A DNA stretch of 64,000 nucleotides from Lunularia cruciata. Its lineage: Eukaryota; Streptophyta; Marchantiopsida; Lunulariales; Lunulariaceae. Shown here in pieces: positions 1 to 10,395 of the stretch. The stretch spans positions 8,375,001 through 8,439,000 of the forward strand of contig OX419755.1 in the NCBI GenBank assembly GCA_948567375.1, written 5' to 3'. The position numbers and the translations under genes were made by a program. A model generated the notes under the pieces. That model saw only the letters and a program-made list of their open reading frames with translations, ran no database searches and was not told the origin of the DNA. How positions within the stretch are numbered: position 1 is the stretch's first letter; each line of letters opens with the position of its first letter.

Positions 1-798
1 TAGGTTCACTATCTATACCTTCAATTTGTAACTCACTTTCCCCTAATAACTCATGTAACTGAACCGAAGATATTTATAGTCTAATCTTGCACTTCAGGTT
101 TATTCACTACTGTTATTTCTCTTCTAATTCTCTCATATCTTCAATCAAAACTAAAATTGAAGTCATGGGTATCCTAACTATCTTCTTTCCCTACTCTAAC
201 TTCATGTGATCCCTCTTGCAAAACTCTCAAATTCACCTTCACTGCACTCCGAGGTCCGACTTCCTCGGGTTGAATCATATTTGTCTTAAGGTAGTCTTTA
301 GACCCAAAGTCATGTAAACCCAAAGTCCGAAGTACAAAGTACGAAGTCACATTGACCCAAAGAACCTCAACCCAAAGTATATCTACTCCCAAAACTTCAA
401 ATGCTTGTTATTTCTTGTACAGACCTCCAAACTTTGCAATTTTGGTGGCAATGGAAAGCCTTGAACAAGACGCTTCCAACGAGATATATTACGCATGATT
501 TAGACTTGTGATCACTGAGATATGGCCACCGCAAGAATCATGACCTGCAACTTTTATTTCTCCTTCAGGTTTGCTCTCCTTCAACATCTTATCCAAGTTT
601 TTCCCTTCTCTGACACGAAGTAAGCTTCTTTGGGTTTGACTCAATTTGAGTCCTTCTTCCTCTAACACAAATTCAACTTCCTCAGGCTTGATGAAAACAC
701 AAGTTTCCACTCATTTCTTCTGCATTTGGTTTCAGTTTGGTTTCAGCAAGGCATTTCTTCTTCAAAACTTGTCCAAAATGAAAAATGTGGGTACCACA
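1..798 (-). repeat. Family L LTR, short type (L-a), cut by window edge
   Basis: Read on the minus strand this begins TGTGGTACCCACATTTTT at 798 and matches the start of L-c (7870 onward) over its whole visible length. Its left part lies outside the window. It interrupts the C1 LTR, because chromovirus sequence resumes at 799. The visible segment is the alternative upstream part of the short-type LTR, not the long LTR reading frame. Short open frames here (for example 489-710) match non-coding-looking sequence in L-c and I do not call them genes. It may be a solo LTR or one end of an element. Confidence 0.75.
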
Positions 799-1011
799 AA
801 ACCTAACTATTTTCAAGTACTAATTCATCCATTTATGCCTCCAAAAATAACTTTAAAGTTTTTAGGCTATTTTTTACTTCTGCTCTATTAGTAAAAGTAC
901 GCTTTTGGTGATACCTGTGTTTGATCTACCGAGCCCATTGTACACAACATCCTTCAAGATGTTACCAAGCCAATTTTCACCTCTAGATAACATGTCTATG
1001 CTTGTATTATA
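799..1011 (-). repeat. Chromovirus C1 3' LTR fragment
   Basis: On the minus strand the segment below 1011 aligns by eye with the start of the solo LTR at 14390-15104. Shared stretches include a GGTGAAAATTGG-like block, a GGTATCACCAAAAG block and ACTAATAGAG. It directly follows the C1 coding end and a purine run, as a 3' LTR should. Its first bases read TATAATAC, where C2 has TGTAATACC, so the terminal TG is mutated. It stops at 798, where an L LTR was inserted. Confidence 0.7.
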
Positions 1012-1026
1012 GACCTCTCTCCTTTT
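1012..1026 (-). other. Polypurine tract of chromovirus C1
   Basis: On the minus strand a purine run, AAAAGGAGAGAGG, lies between the C1 stop codon and the LTR start. This is the usual place for the plus-strand primer of an LTR retrotransposon. Confidence 0.6.
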
Positions 1027-1242
1027 AAGACACAACATCCTCATAGTGAAGTTGTTGCTCAAAAGATTGAACTAACATTGATGCGTTGGTCAAGTTGGCT
1101 ATTGGCTCCCATGTTGCCTTGTATAGTGGATACCCTTTCCAATGGACCAAATATTTCACACAAGGATGGCAAGTACCACGAATGCATTTTTGGAGAATAT
1201 GTTTGACCTCATTCTCCTTTGCCTCATCAATGAGGATTGGAT
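1025..1242 (-). pseudogene. Chromovirus pol C-terminus with chromodomain (fragment)
   Basis: This fragment encodes the last ~72 residues of a chromovirus polyprotein. After a leader, NPILIDEAKENEV, it shows chromodomain hallmarks: the aromatic strand YLVHWKGYP and the following ATWEP, then a helix ending FEQQ. In chromoviruses this domain sits at the end of integrase and is thought to steer integration to particular chromatin. The upstream integrase is missing because the A1 LTR begins at 1243. The frame stays open into that LTR to an ATG at 1262-1264, but those residues belong to the LTR. A stop follows at 1025, then the polypurine tract and LTR. Confidence 0.85.
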
Positions 1243-1683
1243 TGTGAGCCGACCTATCTCTCACTCAAGATGAACCTCTGATGGTATTATGATAGTGCAC
1301 CATGGACTAAGAAGGCAAAGAACCCCAACTCCATCATACTACTCCAAGGCTAACACTCCAAGACTCAAGATATTGCTCACTAAAGAACTCAATGAGAGAA
1401 AGATAGTTGCAAATGAAAGGATGATGAGTACTTTCTCACCCCTAGTTTATATACTTGTGATATAGTTATGCACCAAAGTTATTGTTTACCATAGTAGCTC
1501 AAGTAACTAGGCTAAAATTCAAGTAAATTCAAAAAGTATAAAGGAATATCCATCCACATGGGCATATTCTACTAAGCATGTGATCTTATCTTGACCCAAC
1601 TACTAAGTCAAAGATTCCTTCACATGGGCTATCCTTGGACTAAAATATCACAATACCACACACATGCACAAATGGGTGCTACA
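1243..1683 (-). repeat. A1 3' LTR with internal deletion
   Basis: On the plus strand it starts TGTGAGCCGACC and ends GGGTGCTACA, matching the 688-bp LTRs of A3 at both ends. It is only 441 bp long. About 250 bp are missing between the CTTGGACTA block and the AATATCACAATACC block near 1652. It is more diverged than the other A LTRs, in keeping with an old copy. Confidence 0.9.
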
Positions 1684-1731
1684 TTTACCTCCCAACTAAG
1701 TTTTCACTTTGTACTCAAAGTGAAGGTCTCT

Positions 1732-2409
1732 CTACCTTCTATGATACATTTTCAACTTATCATGGCTAATCCTATCAAAGTGTCTTCCTCCCAACTCCTT
1801 GAGATAATAGGTGTAATTGCCCCACACCTTCTCCATTATAAAAGATCCAAAGTACTTAGGCAAAAACTTCTTTTGCACTCTCTTGAATGGCATATAATCA
1901 AACAACACTACCCAATCACCTTCTTTGAAAGGCTCCACCTTCTTCTTGCCTTACCTCTTGTCATAGCTCTCCTTTTGTTTCCTTTGGGTTTGCTCCACTC
2001 AAACCATAGCAACTGCTCTTGCCTCTTCCAACTCCATGAGTTGATCCTCCTTTGACTTCTTTACATCAACTCCTTGTGCTTTCTTCAATCTCCTATGAAT
2101 GCTTTGGAAGGTAGGAAGATCAAAGTGAATAAGTAAAGTAGACTCAATACCATATACCAATTGAAATGGAGAATATCCGGTGGAAGTCTTCATGGTTATC
2201 CTATACTCCCACAAAATTGCATGAATCTTCTTATTTCAATGATGTTAAAACCCCTTCATTTTTGCATCTTTGGCCAACATCATGCACAAGGTCTGATTGG
2301 TTCTCTCTGCCAAGCCATTGGAATTTGGTTTATAAGATGTAGTTACTCTATGTATGATAGAGAAATGTTGTAGCATGGTTGTAGTGATGCTTCTTGTAAA
2401 CTCTCCTCC
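1732..2409 (-). pseudogene. A1 integrase, C-terminal part
   Basis: This is the end of the family A polyprotein. Read on the minus strand it includes the late integrase core (SITHRVTTSYK-like, TMKTSTGYSPFQLVYG), the linker rich in Glu and Lys, and the C-terminal domain (EGDWVVLFDY, KKFLPKYFGSF) ending MYHRR and a stop at 1732-1734. Integrase inserts the cDNA into host DNA. No chromodomain follows, unlike the neighbouring chromovirus. Frames change between 1938 and 1999. The zinc-binding domain and the first catalytic aspartates were lost with the deletion that joins this piece to reverse transcriptase near 2410. Confidence 0.85.
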
Positions 2410-3173
2410 AAGATCTCATCAATGAATGGCAATGGGTAGTAGTACTTCTTGGTAACAATGTTGAGCTTCTTGTAATCCGTACATATTTGAAGCTTGCAAT
2501 TCTTTTGATTCACAATGACAATTGGAGACACCCATACTGTATTCTCCACCTCAAAGATAAATTTGGCCTCCTTGAGCTTATCAATCTCCTCCTTCACAAC
2601 CAAAGATATTGGTGGGCTAATGTGATGTTGCTTTTGGCGGATTGGTCTTGCATGTAACTCCACCTCTATCTTGTGCTTCCCAAAAGTGACTTCCTTCAAA
2701 TCATTGTACCTAAAAGTAAACACATAGATGAACTTGCGGAAAATCTCCTCAAATCTTACCTTCTTCCCCTTGGTAACATTTGGGCCATACTTGAGGGTAG
2801 ATAACCTCCTCTTTATCTCCTCAAGTGTCAATGATGATTTATCTGGGTCCTTCAAAACCTCTAGCTTAGGTGAAAAATCCATAGCATAGAAATAATTCAC
2901 ATCTAAATCAGATTCAGATTCAGATTCATCTTCCTCCATGGAAGTCTCCTCATCTAAGCTTGTGTCCACACCTGAAGCTCCTCCTGAATCTGATTCCCAA
3001 TAATCAGAAAATGATGTATCTGAATGTGAAGTGTTGGTAGTGTTAGTCATATGAGCTGTGACTCTATGGTTTGATGACCCAATCCTCAAGTACCCTTTGT
3101 GCCATTGATCAGTTGTGCGTGTTGCTCTCAACCATGGCTTCCCAAGAAGTAAGTCATAGCTTGAATCCTTCAA
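2410..3173 (-). pseudogene. A1 reverse transcriptase, N-terminal part, with acidic linker
   Basis: The minus-strand frame opens with the end of the protease domain (SSYDLLLGKPWL), then a Ser/Asp/Glu-rich linker (EETSMEEDESESESD), then the front of reverse transcriptase: ARPIRQKQHHISPP, DKLKEAKFIFEVE, WVSPIVIV, CTDYKKLN. It reaches the PLPFIDEILEE helix and then runs into integrase sequence at about 2410. The catalytic FIDDF motif and RNase H are absent. At the junction the two parents (visible in A3) share a CTCCTC stretch, which suggests a microhomology-mediated deletion of about 1.7 kb relative to A2. Confidence 0.85.
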
Positions 3174-3660
3174 GACTTTGGAAATTCATGAGATTTTGAA
3201 CTCCCATAACTGAATCTACCACCTTATCCATCACCCCTATTGGTCAAACTTGTTGCTTGTTTACCATGCTCACCACAAATGTTAAAGGTCTAGAGGGTAT
3301 CATACCCAACTTCTTCATCAACCTTTTTGACATGGCATTCACTATTGATCCTCCATCAACCAATGCATCCTTGATGTTGTGACCATTCACTCTCACATCA
3401 ATCTTGGGAGCATATTCACAAGCCTTCCATGGTGTTGGCTTGGTATCCACCACCCCCATTGATACTAGAGCTTTTGCCTTCTTCTTCTTCTTGCTCCTTG
3501 CAAAACTCAGGCCATCTCTAAGCTCCTTTCTCAAAGTAGGATTCAAAGCAACTAGTTGGTCCATTGTGATATTAGCCTTGTGACTACCAACATCCTCCAA
3601 GACATTGTAGTTCATTGTTGCTTTGATATTAAGAAGTCCTCCATCCCCAACTTCTTTCTT
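3174..3660 (-). pseudogene. A1 protease region
   Basis: This covers the retropepsin-like protease between gag and reverse transcriptase. The minus-strand frame shows the conserved lead-in VGSHKANITMDQLVALNPTL, a Lys run (SKKKKKAK), then VNGHNIKDALVDGGS and the flap region KKLGMIPSRP. The active-site triad should be DTGS or DSGS, but here it is DGGS. A3 has DRGS, so the second position may be variable in this family or mutated in each copy. The frame breaks at 3244. Confidence 0.75.
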
Positions 3661-4866
3661 GGAGTCTTCTTTGTTGATGGTGTTGAGGTGCTTGTGGGAG
3701 TTCTCCTAGTAGGCATAGGGGTATCTTGGCTAGGAGTAAATCATTGAGAAGAGTGCACATCCTCTGTAAAACGAGCTCTCTTCTTCTCTTGCACCAAAAG
3801 ATCCAAATGAAGAACTTTGGAGTTTGAGCACTCTCCCTTCTCATACTTGCTCTCAACCATATCTATGGAAGCTATCCCCTTACCTTTGTTTGGATTAGGA
3901 GCCACTTGGGCTTCACTTCCTCTCTCTTTCCCTCTATTGGCTCCTCATAACCCCTTCCTCCATGGTAAGTGAAATTTGGGCAATTCCTTTGGATATGGCT
4001 TCTTCCTCCACAACCAATTCACTTTCTATCATTGAAATTGTTGGCTGGTTGTCTTCCTCTATATAGATAGTTTCCATAACTCTTAGGCTCTCTCCCTAGA
4101 TTTTGATCAACCTCTCTCTTCTCTCATAGTTGCACCACATTAATCTTGAGATTTGCAAGTTGTTCTGTGATGGTTTGAAGTGGATCCTTTAGTAAAGGAG
4201 CAACTGGAGCAACTACTACTTGTGGTGCAACCCTTGTCACCAAAGTATCAGAAGTTCCACCATACTTCTTACCTTGAGGAGGATGCACAACCTCCTTCAC
4301 CACCAAATCACTCTCATCCTCTTCCAAACCCTCCTCCATACAAATTGTGATCTTGATAGCTTCAACCTTGGAAGAAAGTTTCTCATATCTCACCTTGCTT
4401 CTAATTTTTGGTCTTGATCCTCCCACAAAATTCTTGGTGAGCATGGCCTTATGCCAATCATAGTAGTCTCCACATCATCCCCACCCTTCCTCAACACTAT
4501 GCAAAATTTGGACTCTAACTTTTCCAGTCTTTCCACATAGACTCTCACTTTCTCTCCATCTCCTTGCTTGAGCAAGGTACTCTTACTCATAATCTCTCAT
4601 AACTCTTATCTGGAACAAAATTATCAATGAGTGCTAAAGTCAAACTCTCCCAAGACTCTTCTTGCCCATCTCTTCTCTCTCTCTTTTGGTATTCTAACTC
4701 ATACCATGTAGATGATGTATCCTTAATAAAATGGTAATAAAGAGGCCCAGTCATTCTTCCTCCTCTCATTGTTTCCTATGCAATCTCTCTTGAAGTCTCT
4801 CACAAAGGCCTCCACATCTTCTCCATCCTTGCCAAAGAAAACCAGAAGTTTCCCTATCTTAACTCC
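3661..4866 (-). pseudogene. A1 gag
   Basis: This is the degenerate gag of A1, which forms the capsid-like particle. The minus strand shows the capsid-type helices in pieces: a start like KIGKLLVFFGKDGED, DTSSTWYELEYQKRE, TLALIDNFVPDKSYERL, EKVRVYVERLEKLESKF and NFVGGSRPKIRSKVRYEK. A zinc-knuckle remnant lies near 3970-4020, where HIQRNCPN remains but the upstream cysteines are altered. Several frameshifts split the frame. The equivalent region of A3 (60307-61556) is more readable. Confidence 0.8.
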
Positions 4867-4920
4867 TCACTATCTTTCTTTGCTCTCAAATTTTTTTCTC
4901 TCTCACTCTATAACTAATAG

Positions 4921-7869
4921 TGTGACAACCCGGCAACTATTACTTTTGCAAAAATCAGGTAAGTAAAATTCATTCCCGCAAAGATACAATTCAGAATTGG
5001 TCAAATACAAAGCAACAATAACAATCTCAATTCTTCTTGGTTGCATCTTTAGTCTCTTAGGTAGAAACTACACCTAGAACAGAGTAACAAGCACTGACTC
5101 ATAGTCTCATCACAAGTTAACGTTCATTAATCATAGCTCCATCAAACACTTGTCCAAACAATTCTTGATTGTGATGATTCATATTCTCCCAAAGACTACA
5201 CTTCATTGCTAAACAACTTTGTCTCAAAATTGTGTTCCACCCCTCCATTGAAGGCACAACTTCCTCAATCAAAATTGCTTCACATCAACATTGCATTGCA
5301 CTCACAACTACAGAATATTACCAACACTACAATTCCTCTTAGATCTGTCAAGGCATTGCTCCAATTGCACTACACTCAAGATCAAACACACAGAATGAAG
5401 ATCAAGTTTGTGGAATCCAACATCCAACAAACACACTGACTTGCACTTTAGAGTTCTCTAAATACTCACAATTGTAGAAACACAGAGTTGATACCCAAAA
5501 TCAAGCTCAAGCAACAAGCACTAAATTCAGCACTTTGCTTTATCTATCTTTAGAAATTATGACTTTTGAACAACATAACACTGTGAATGCCTCCTTTAAA
5601 TAGTAGAGCAATCAATAATTGCTAATAACTATACCGTTCTACAACAACTCTACAAACATGCAGATCCAAAATGATAATGCACCTCTTCATATCTGCCTCT
5701 ATATATCTCACAATTGTTACTACTCCGATCCAATGTCAACATCAACTTCGGCTTCCAAACCCAATGATACTCCTATTACTTTTCCTTCTTTGGGTCTATC
5801 TTCAATTACCAAATCCTTCACATTTTCTATTGCTTCTTCACTATGAACTACAATTGAGGTCATGGGTAACCTTTCTATCTCTTTATCTCCCAACTCACTC
5901 TTCTCTAATTTATTATAGAACAACTCCAAAGACACCTGTACTCCTACCTCTGCTACTTTGGACTTCTTATCTTCTTGCACACTACTCCTAAGACTCTCTA
6001 ACTCTGAGTTCACTAAATCTAATCCAAGACTTACATTGTCTCCTAGCTCCAACATCTTTCTATCTACTCTTTCTCTTAAACAAATTAGAAGAGTGTTCAT
6101 ATCTACATCTTTTGCTCTCCTCTTCCAAGTTTCTTGCACTAGCAATATCAATTTGTGCAGTCTTGCTTCCTCCAACCTTCCTTTAGACTCTGTGCTCAGC
6201 ATGGCTTGCAATCTTCCAACAACTTCTCCTACTAATTTTGATGCATACCCCCAAGATCGTTCTACCTTCAACTCTTCTTGGTACATCTTCAAATTGTCTT
6301 TGTACTCAACAACAAGCATCTTCTTCTCCTCCGCATACAGAGAACTATGTAGCTCAACACTTCTTACCAAGCCTCTCAATCTTTCTTCCTCTTGGTGTCG
6401 GATCGACAACTCTCTCTACCATGCTTGATCCTTTCCTCCTGCACTCTTCTTCAGGCTCTCTAACTCCTACTCCATCACAGCTGCCATCACTTTCACATGA
6501 ATACTCTTGATGTGAGCTTCACCGACATCCTCTTTCATCTTTGTCAACAACATTATTTGCCCCTTCAACTCTTTGGCTTGACAATGTATCTCTTTTCCCT
6601 TCTTCTCAAAACTCTCTTGCAAATTCTATAACGTCTCCTTCTTCAAGATTGCATCCACCCAAAGCTCCTCAACTTCTTCTTCTCTTTGGGTTACATTTTC
6701 CCGCAATCCCTTCACCTTGTTTAACAGATACTTCACCACTTGCAACTCATTCTTCACCTTCATATGATCTTGCAAGATTACCTTTTGCTGCACTTCAACA
6801 ACTCCAACAATGGAGTTACAATCTGCATTAAATATTGTACCCCCTAAAGCTCTCTTTGTCGTTGGCTCCATCTTTGTACTTGGTTTCTTCCACCAGTGCC
6901 TTCTCCCAAAGTCTTGATCTTCATACTTTTAGCGATATTGCTTTTGAGCTTTCTTCTTCCTTACCGGCTGAACTTGGTCCTGCAAGGTCTTCCATTGTTG
7001 ATTTCTTGTCTCTGCCTCCCTTCCGGTCTTCCTTCTTTGGCTTTGCATCCATCTGTTCCATGGCCAGTTATAAACAAGGATTATCTATTCCCTCCATATG
7101 GTCAGTTGCCACATGAAATGCTTCATCTTCTTCCGCTTCAGCCAATTGTTGAACTTCCTCTTCACCATCACTCTCATTTCTGGATTCCTCACTTTGTAGT
7201 ATGAGCTCCGCTTCTTCTAAGTCTCCTCCTCTGGACTCTATCTCTCCTTTAGACTCTATTTCCAATGTCTTCTCATTCACTACCTTCTTACCTTGTAGAG
7301 TAAGTCTTTGGGTCTTCTGTTGTGGTTGTGGTTGAGGCAACACTACATCTTCGGATCTAGTCTGCTTCTTTGTCTTCGGACTTCTTCCTTCCACCCGCTC
7401 TCTTTGTCCCGTTCTGGTAAAGTGATCATTGCTGGCTTGTTGATGTGACATGTAGTGCTACTCCTCTTCATCCACTTCTTGCTATAGATGACGATAGAAA
7501 TGTGACACCATGCAATGCCTCTCCTCCGCTGTTAGCAAATTCAATCCAAAGTAGAAGTGTGCTGCAAACGGTGTGAAGTAATGCGGAGGTGAATTGGTTC
7601 TCCAATTGATGATCATCTACCTTGTTCATTGGTGGAAGCAATTTGCCCAATTCACCTCCACTCTTGCAAAAATTTGGTGGAAGGAGACAACCTACTGCAT
7701 ATTCACATATGTCATTTGTTCGGGTTTGAACATGGCCATTATTGCTCCGACAATGCTTTATTTAATTGGGTCCCAATAGGACTCCATTTTGTAATCATCG
7801 GTAGTACGTGGTTTTGGGGAATTTTTTTGGCCTCAAGAGTGCATCGAGCACTTGGCTGCTTGTGCTTAG
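4921..7869 (-). repeat. Family L LTR, long type (L-b), truncated
   Basis: The plus strand begins TGTGACAACCCGGCAA at 4921, the same terminus as L-h and L-e, so the LTR lies on the minus strand. It interrupts A1, whose sequence ends ACTAATAG at 4920. It carries a minus-strand copy of the LTR reading frame. The 5' (N-terminal) end is lost: similarity to L-h fades near 7800, and a plus-strand L LTR starts at 7870. A TATA-like TTTAAATAG lies near 5598. I see nothing recognisable in 7800-7869. Confidence 0.85.
5720..7782 (-). pseudogene. LTR-encoded protein, copy in L-b (C-terminal ~690 codons, broken)
   Basis: This is a minus-strand remnant of the reading frame found in all long family L LTRs. 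Recognisable blocks are the NWANCFH/NSPPHYF region near 7550-7650, the Lys/Glu-rich linker with a LILQSEESRNESDGEEE acidic patch (7150-7250), and long coiled-coil-like stretches (SIRHQEEERLRGLVRS, ELKVERSWGYASK). It ends EVDVDIGSE and a stop at 5720, like the DIGSD end of L-f. Several frameshifts and stops are present. I do not recognise a function. See the L-f copy at 31987 for the fuller description. Confidence 0.7.
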
Positions 7870-9694
7870 TGTGGTACCTACATTTTTATTTTGGACGAGT
7901 TTTAAAGAAGTGCCTTGCTGAAACCAAATTGAAACCAAATGGAGAAGAAATGAGTGCAAACCCGTGTTTTGATCAGGCCTGAGGAAGTCTACTTCATATT
8001 GGAGGAAGAAGAACTTGGATTAGATCAAACCCAAAAAAGCTTACTTTGTGTCAGAGGAGGGAAAAACTTGGACCAGACGCTGAAGGTGGGTTTCTTCAGA
8101 ATGAAGGTTACAAGTTAGGAATACTGTTGGGGCTATATCTCAATGACCACAAGTCCAAATCAAGCGTGATATATTTCGTTGGAAGCATCTCTTTTAGGGA
8201 TTTCTATTGCCACCAAAATCGCAAAGTTTGGAGGTCTATAGAAGAAGTTACAAGTATTTGAAGTTTTGGGAGTAGATGTACAAAGTAGTTTGGTGTCTTT
8301 GGATCAATGTGACTTTGGACTTTGGACTTTGAGTTTACATGACTTCGGGTCAAAAGACTTTGGCTCAAGACAAATATGATTCAACTCAAGGAAGTCAGAC
8401 CTCAGAGTGTTGTGAAAGTGACTTTGGGAGTTTTGCCAGAGGGATCAGAGGAAGTTAGAGTAGGGAAAGAAGATAGTTAGGATACCCTTGACTTCAATTT
8501 GAGTTCTGATTGAAGATAGAACATGAATTGAAGGAGAAGTAGCAGTAGTGAGTAAACCCAAAGTGCAATATCAGACTGTAAGTGTCTTCGGGTCAATTAC
8601 AATTCTTGATGATGACATAGTAGAATTAGTAAAGGAATTAATAGTAGTAAAACCCAAAGTAGATGAAGTAGGAGTGAAGATGTCTTTGGAGTTACCATTA
8701 GAGACATTAGAGAAGAATGGGTCGGGAGATAAGGAGTTGGATAGATTACCCACTAGTGGAATTTCAGATCAAGAAAGAGAATTGTTAGATTTGGTAGAGG
8801 AATTAGGAGTTGAGAAACTCAAGGACAAAGTAGTAGTGAGTGAAGTTACTTTGGGTTCGGGTTTGAAAGCGGAGGAAGAAGTAGACATTGGATTGGATTA
8901 GTAACAGTTTTGAGATTTGAAGAGGCAAATATGAAGAGGTGCATTGTCATTTCGAATCTGTAGGTTTGTAAAGTTGTTAGGAAATGGTATTTTTGTTAGA
9001 ATTGTCGATTGCTTCACTATTTAAGAGTGGCATTCGCAATATTATGTTGTTCAGTGCCCATAATTTATGAGAATAGATAAAGCAAAGTGCTATGAAGCAG
9101 TGCTTGTTGTTTGAGCTTGATTTCAAGTATCAACCTTGTGCTTGTGTTTGTGAGTGTCTAAAGAAATTCAAAGTGCAAGTCAGTGTGCTTGTTGGATGTT
9201 GGATTCCATAGCCTTGATCTTTATTCGGTGTGTTTGATTTTGAGTGAATTGCAATTAGATCAATGCTTTGATAGATTTGAGAGGAATTGTAGTGTTGGTA
9301 GTATTTTGCATTTGTGAGTGCAGTGCAAAGTTGATGTGAAGCAATTTTGATTGAGGAAGTTGTGCCTTCAGTGGAGGGGTAGAACACAATTCTAAGGCAA
9401 AGTTGTTTTGCATTGAAGTGTTATTTTCAGGAGAGCCGAATAATCACAATCAAGATTGTTTGGAAAGATTTGATGGAGTTGTGATTAAGAAGTGTTAATT
9501 CGTGACAAGACTACAAATCAGTGCTTGTTACTCTCTTCTAGGTGTGGTTTCTACCTGAGAGACTAAAGAAGAACTCAAGAAGAATTACATTGTTACTGTT
9601 TGCTTCATGTTTGACCAATTCTGAATCGTATCTCTGTGGGAACAAACTTTACTTACTTGATTACCACAAAAGTGATATTTGCCGGGTTGTCACA
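7870..9694 (+). repeat. Family L LTR, short type (L-c)
   Basis: It starts TGTGGTACCTACATTTTT and ends GCCGGGTTGTCACA, with family L termini. It is followed directly by a family L primer-binding site, so it was a 5' LTR. At 1825 bp it is about half the length of the L-f LTR. The first ~680 bp differ from the long type and match L-a. From about 8548 on it matches the end of the long LTR, including the frame end, a TATTTAAG box near 9018 and the long non-coding tail. Confidence 0.85.
8548..8901 (+). pseudogene. LTR-encoded protein, C-terminal remnant in L-c
   Basis: This 117-codon open frame matches the last part of the L-f LTR protein. Shared blocks are KPKVDEVGVKMSLELP, SGDKELDRLPTSGISDQ, ERELLDLVEELGV and the end GLKAEEEVDIGLD. 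The upstream ~740 codons are absent and replaced by unrelated LTR sequence. The apparent start at 8548 is probably not a genuine start. The tail was kept open and similar even here, though over 117 codons this could be chance. Confidence 0.65.
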
Positions 9695-9745
9695 TGATTT
9701 TTGGCACCGCTACCGTGGATACAATTGTCAGGAGTGGAAGGCTAT
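9695..9745 (+). other. Primer-binding site and leader of L-c
   Basis: After the LTR end come TGATTT and TGGCACCGCTACCGTGGAT (9702-9720). This is a degraded match to the complement of the 3' end of plant tRNA-Asp, as in L-f. Leader sequence similar to L-f (CAGGAGTGGAAG) continues to about 9745 and then changes abruptly to family M sequence. Confidence 0.7.
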
Positions 9746-10395
9746 GAAGTGCAATTTCTGCCCTTACTTCTGATACAACTATGGCTACTTGGATTGAGCA
9801 GTTGGCAAAGATTGGCTAGTATAGCTATTGCTCAAAGGAGATCAGATTCGGGTGTTGAGGCTTCTACCTCATATGTTGGTGATAGAGATGCTTTGGATTT
9901 CATGTACGGAGCAGCACAAGTGGATGAATTTGTAGCAATAACTAGGAGTGCAGTACATGCTCTAGAGCCTAGAGGAGCATCAGTAGAGTTGGACCCACAA
10001 AGAGGAGAGGTTGAGAGATAGGTCAGACTTCCTCAGTCTTTCACACTATCTGAGGCATTACGGACGACATCCATGGTTCCTAGACGTCCTAGTGTAGGAG
10101 TTAGGTGGTGATGGAGTGCATGATAGACTACCTACCAATCAACACCTACTACTACATAGACTGAGTCTAGCATGATGTTGGGGGTGGCTCAACTAATGAT
10201 GCGGTGTCCTTTGTTTTTGGCCAGTGGCATGTTTACATTAGCCCCAGTGTTCTAGTTGGATGCCACACTTTGTGAGAGTAGGGATGATGTGGTTCCTACT
10301 TCTAGAGCAAAGGTGGTTGGTAGTGGAGCTGGCTTGGTTGAGGAGCATGAGATCCGTTCAGTGACCAATGGTTATGGCAGGCAGCAAAGGCTAGA
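9746..10395 (+). pseudogene. M1 gag-like N-terminal region
   Basis: This is the upstream part of the M polyprotein. A 106-codon frame (9701-10021) carries WQRLASIAIAQRRSDSGVE, DRDALDFMYGAAQVDEFVA and SVELDPQRGEVER, then a stop. Related sequence continues to about 10395 in other frames, and the part near 10200-10370 matches the reverse complement of 63812-64000 in M2. No zinc knuckle is visible. Position alone suggests gag or a gag-protease linker. The start is unknown because the left part is fused to a family L leader. Confidence 0.5.

Larger units (their letters stand above)
1243..4920 (-). mobile_element. Family A Ty3/gypsy element A1, truncated
   Basis: This is an incomplete minus-strand element. 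Its 3' LTR is at 1243-1683, followed toward higher coordinates by a polypurine tract (1684-1696), integrase, reverse transcriptase, protease and gag. Order and sequence match A3. The gag end runs to 4920, where a family L LTR starts, so the 5' leader and 5' LTR are absent here. A deletion near 2410 fuses the integrase core to the front of reverse transcriptase. It was inserted into chromovirus C1, whose coding sequence ends at 1242. Confidence 0.9.

Noticed and set aside
1243-1264. Extension of the chromodomain frame to an ATG at 1264
   Set aside because: These bases belong to the A1 LTR, so the start is an accident of insertion. The chromovirus part ends at 1242.
2161-2373. Small plus-strand frames within A1 integrase
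   Set aside because: They repeat in A2 and A3 at the same place opposite integrase, with no independent signal, so they are shadows of the minus-strand gene.
5958-6428. Plus-strand open frames in L-b (for example 156 codons)
   Set aside because: They are Ser/Leu-rich shadows of the minus-strand coiled-coil part of the LTR-encoded protein. Equivalent shadows appear opposite every L copy.
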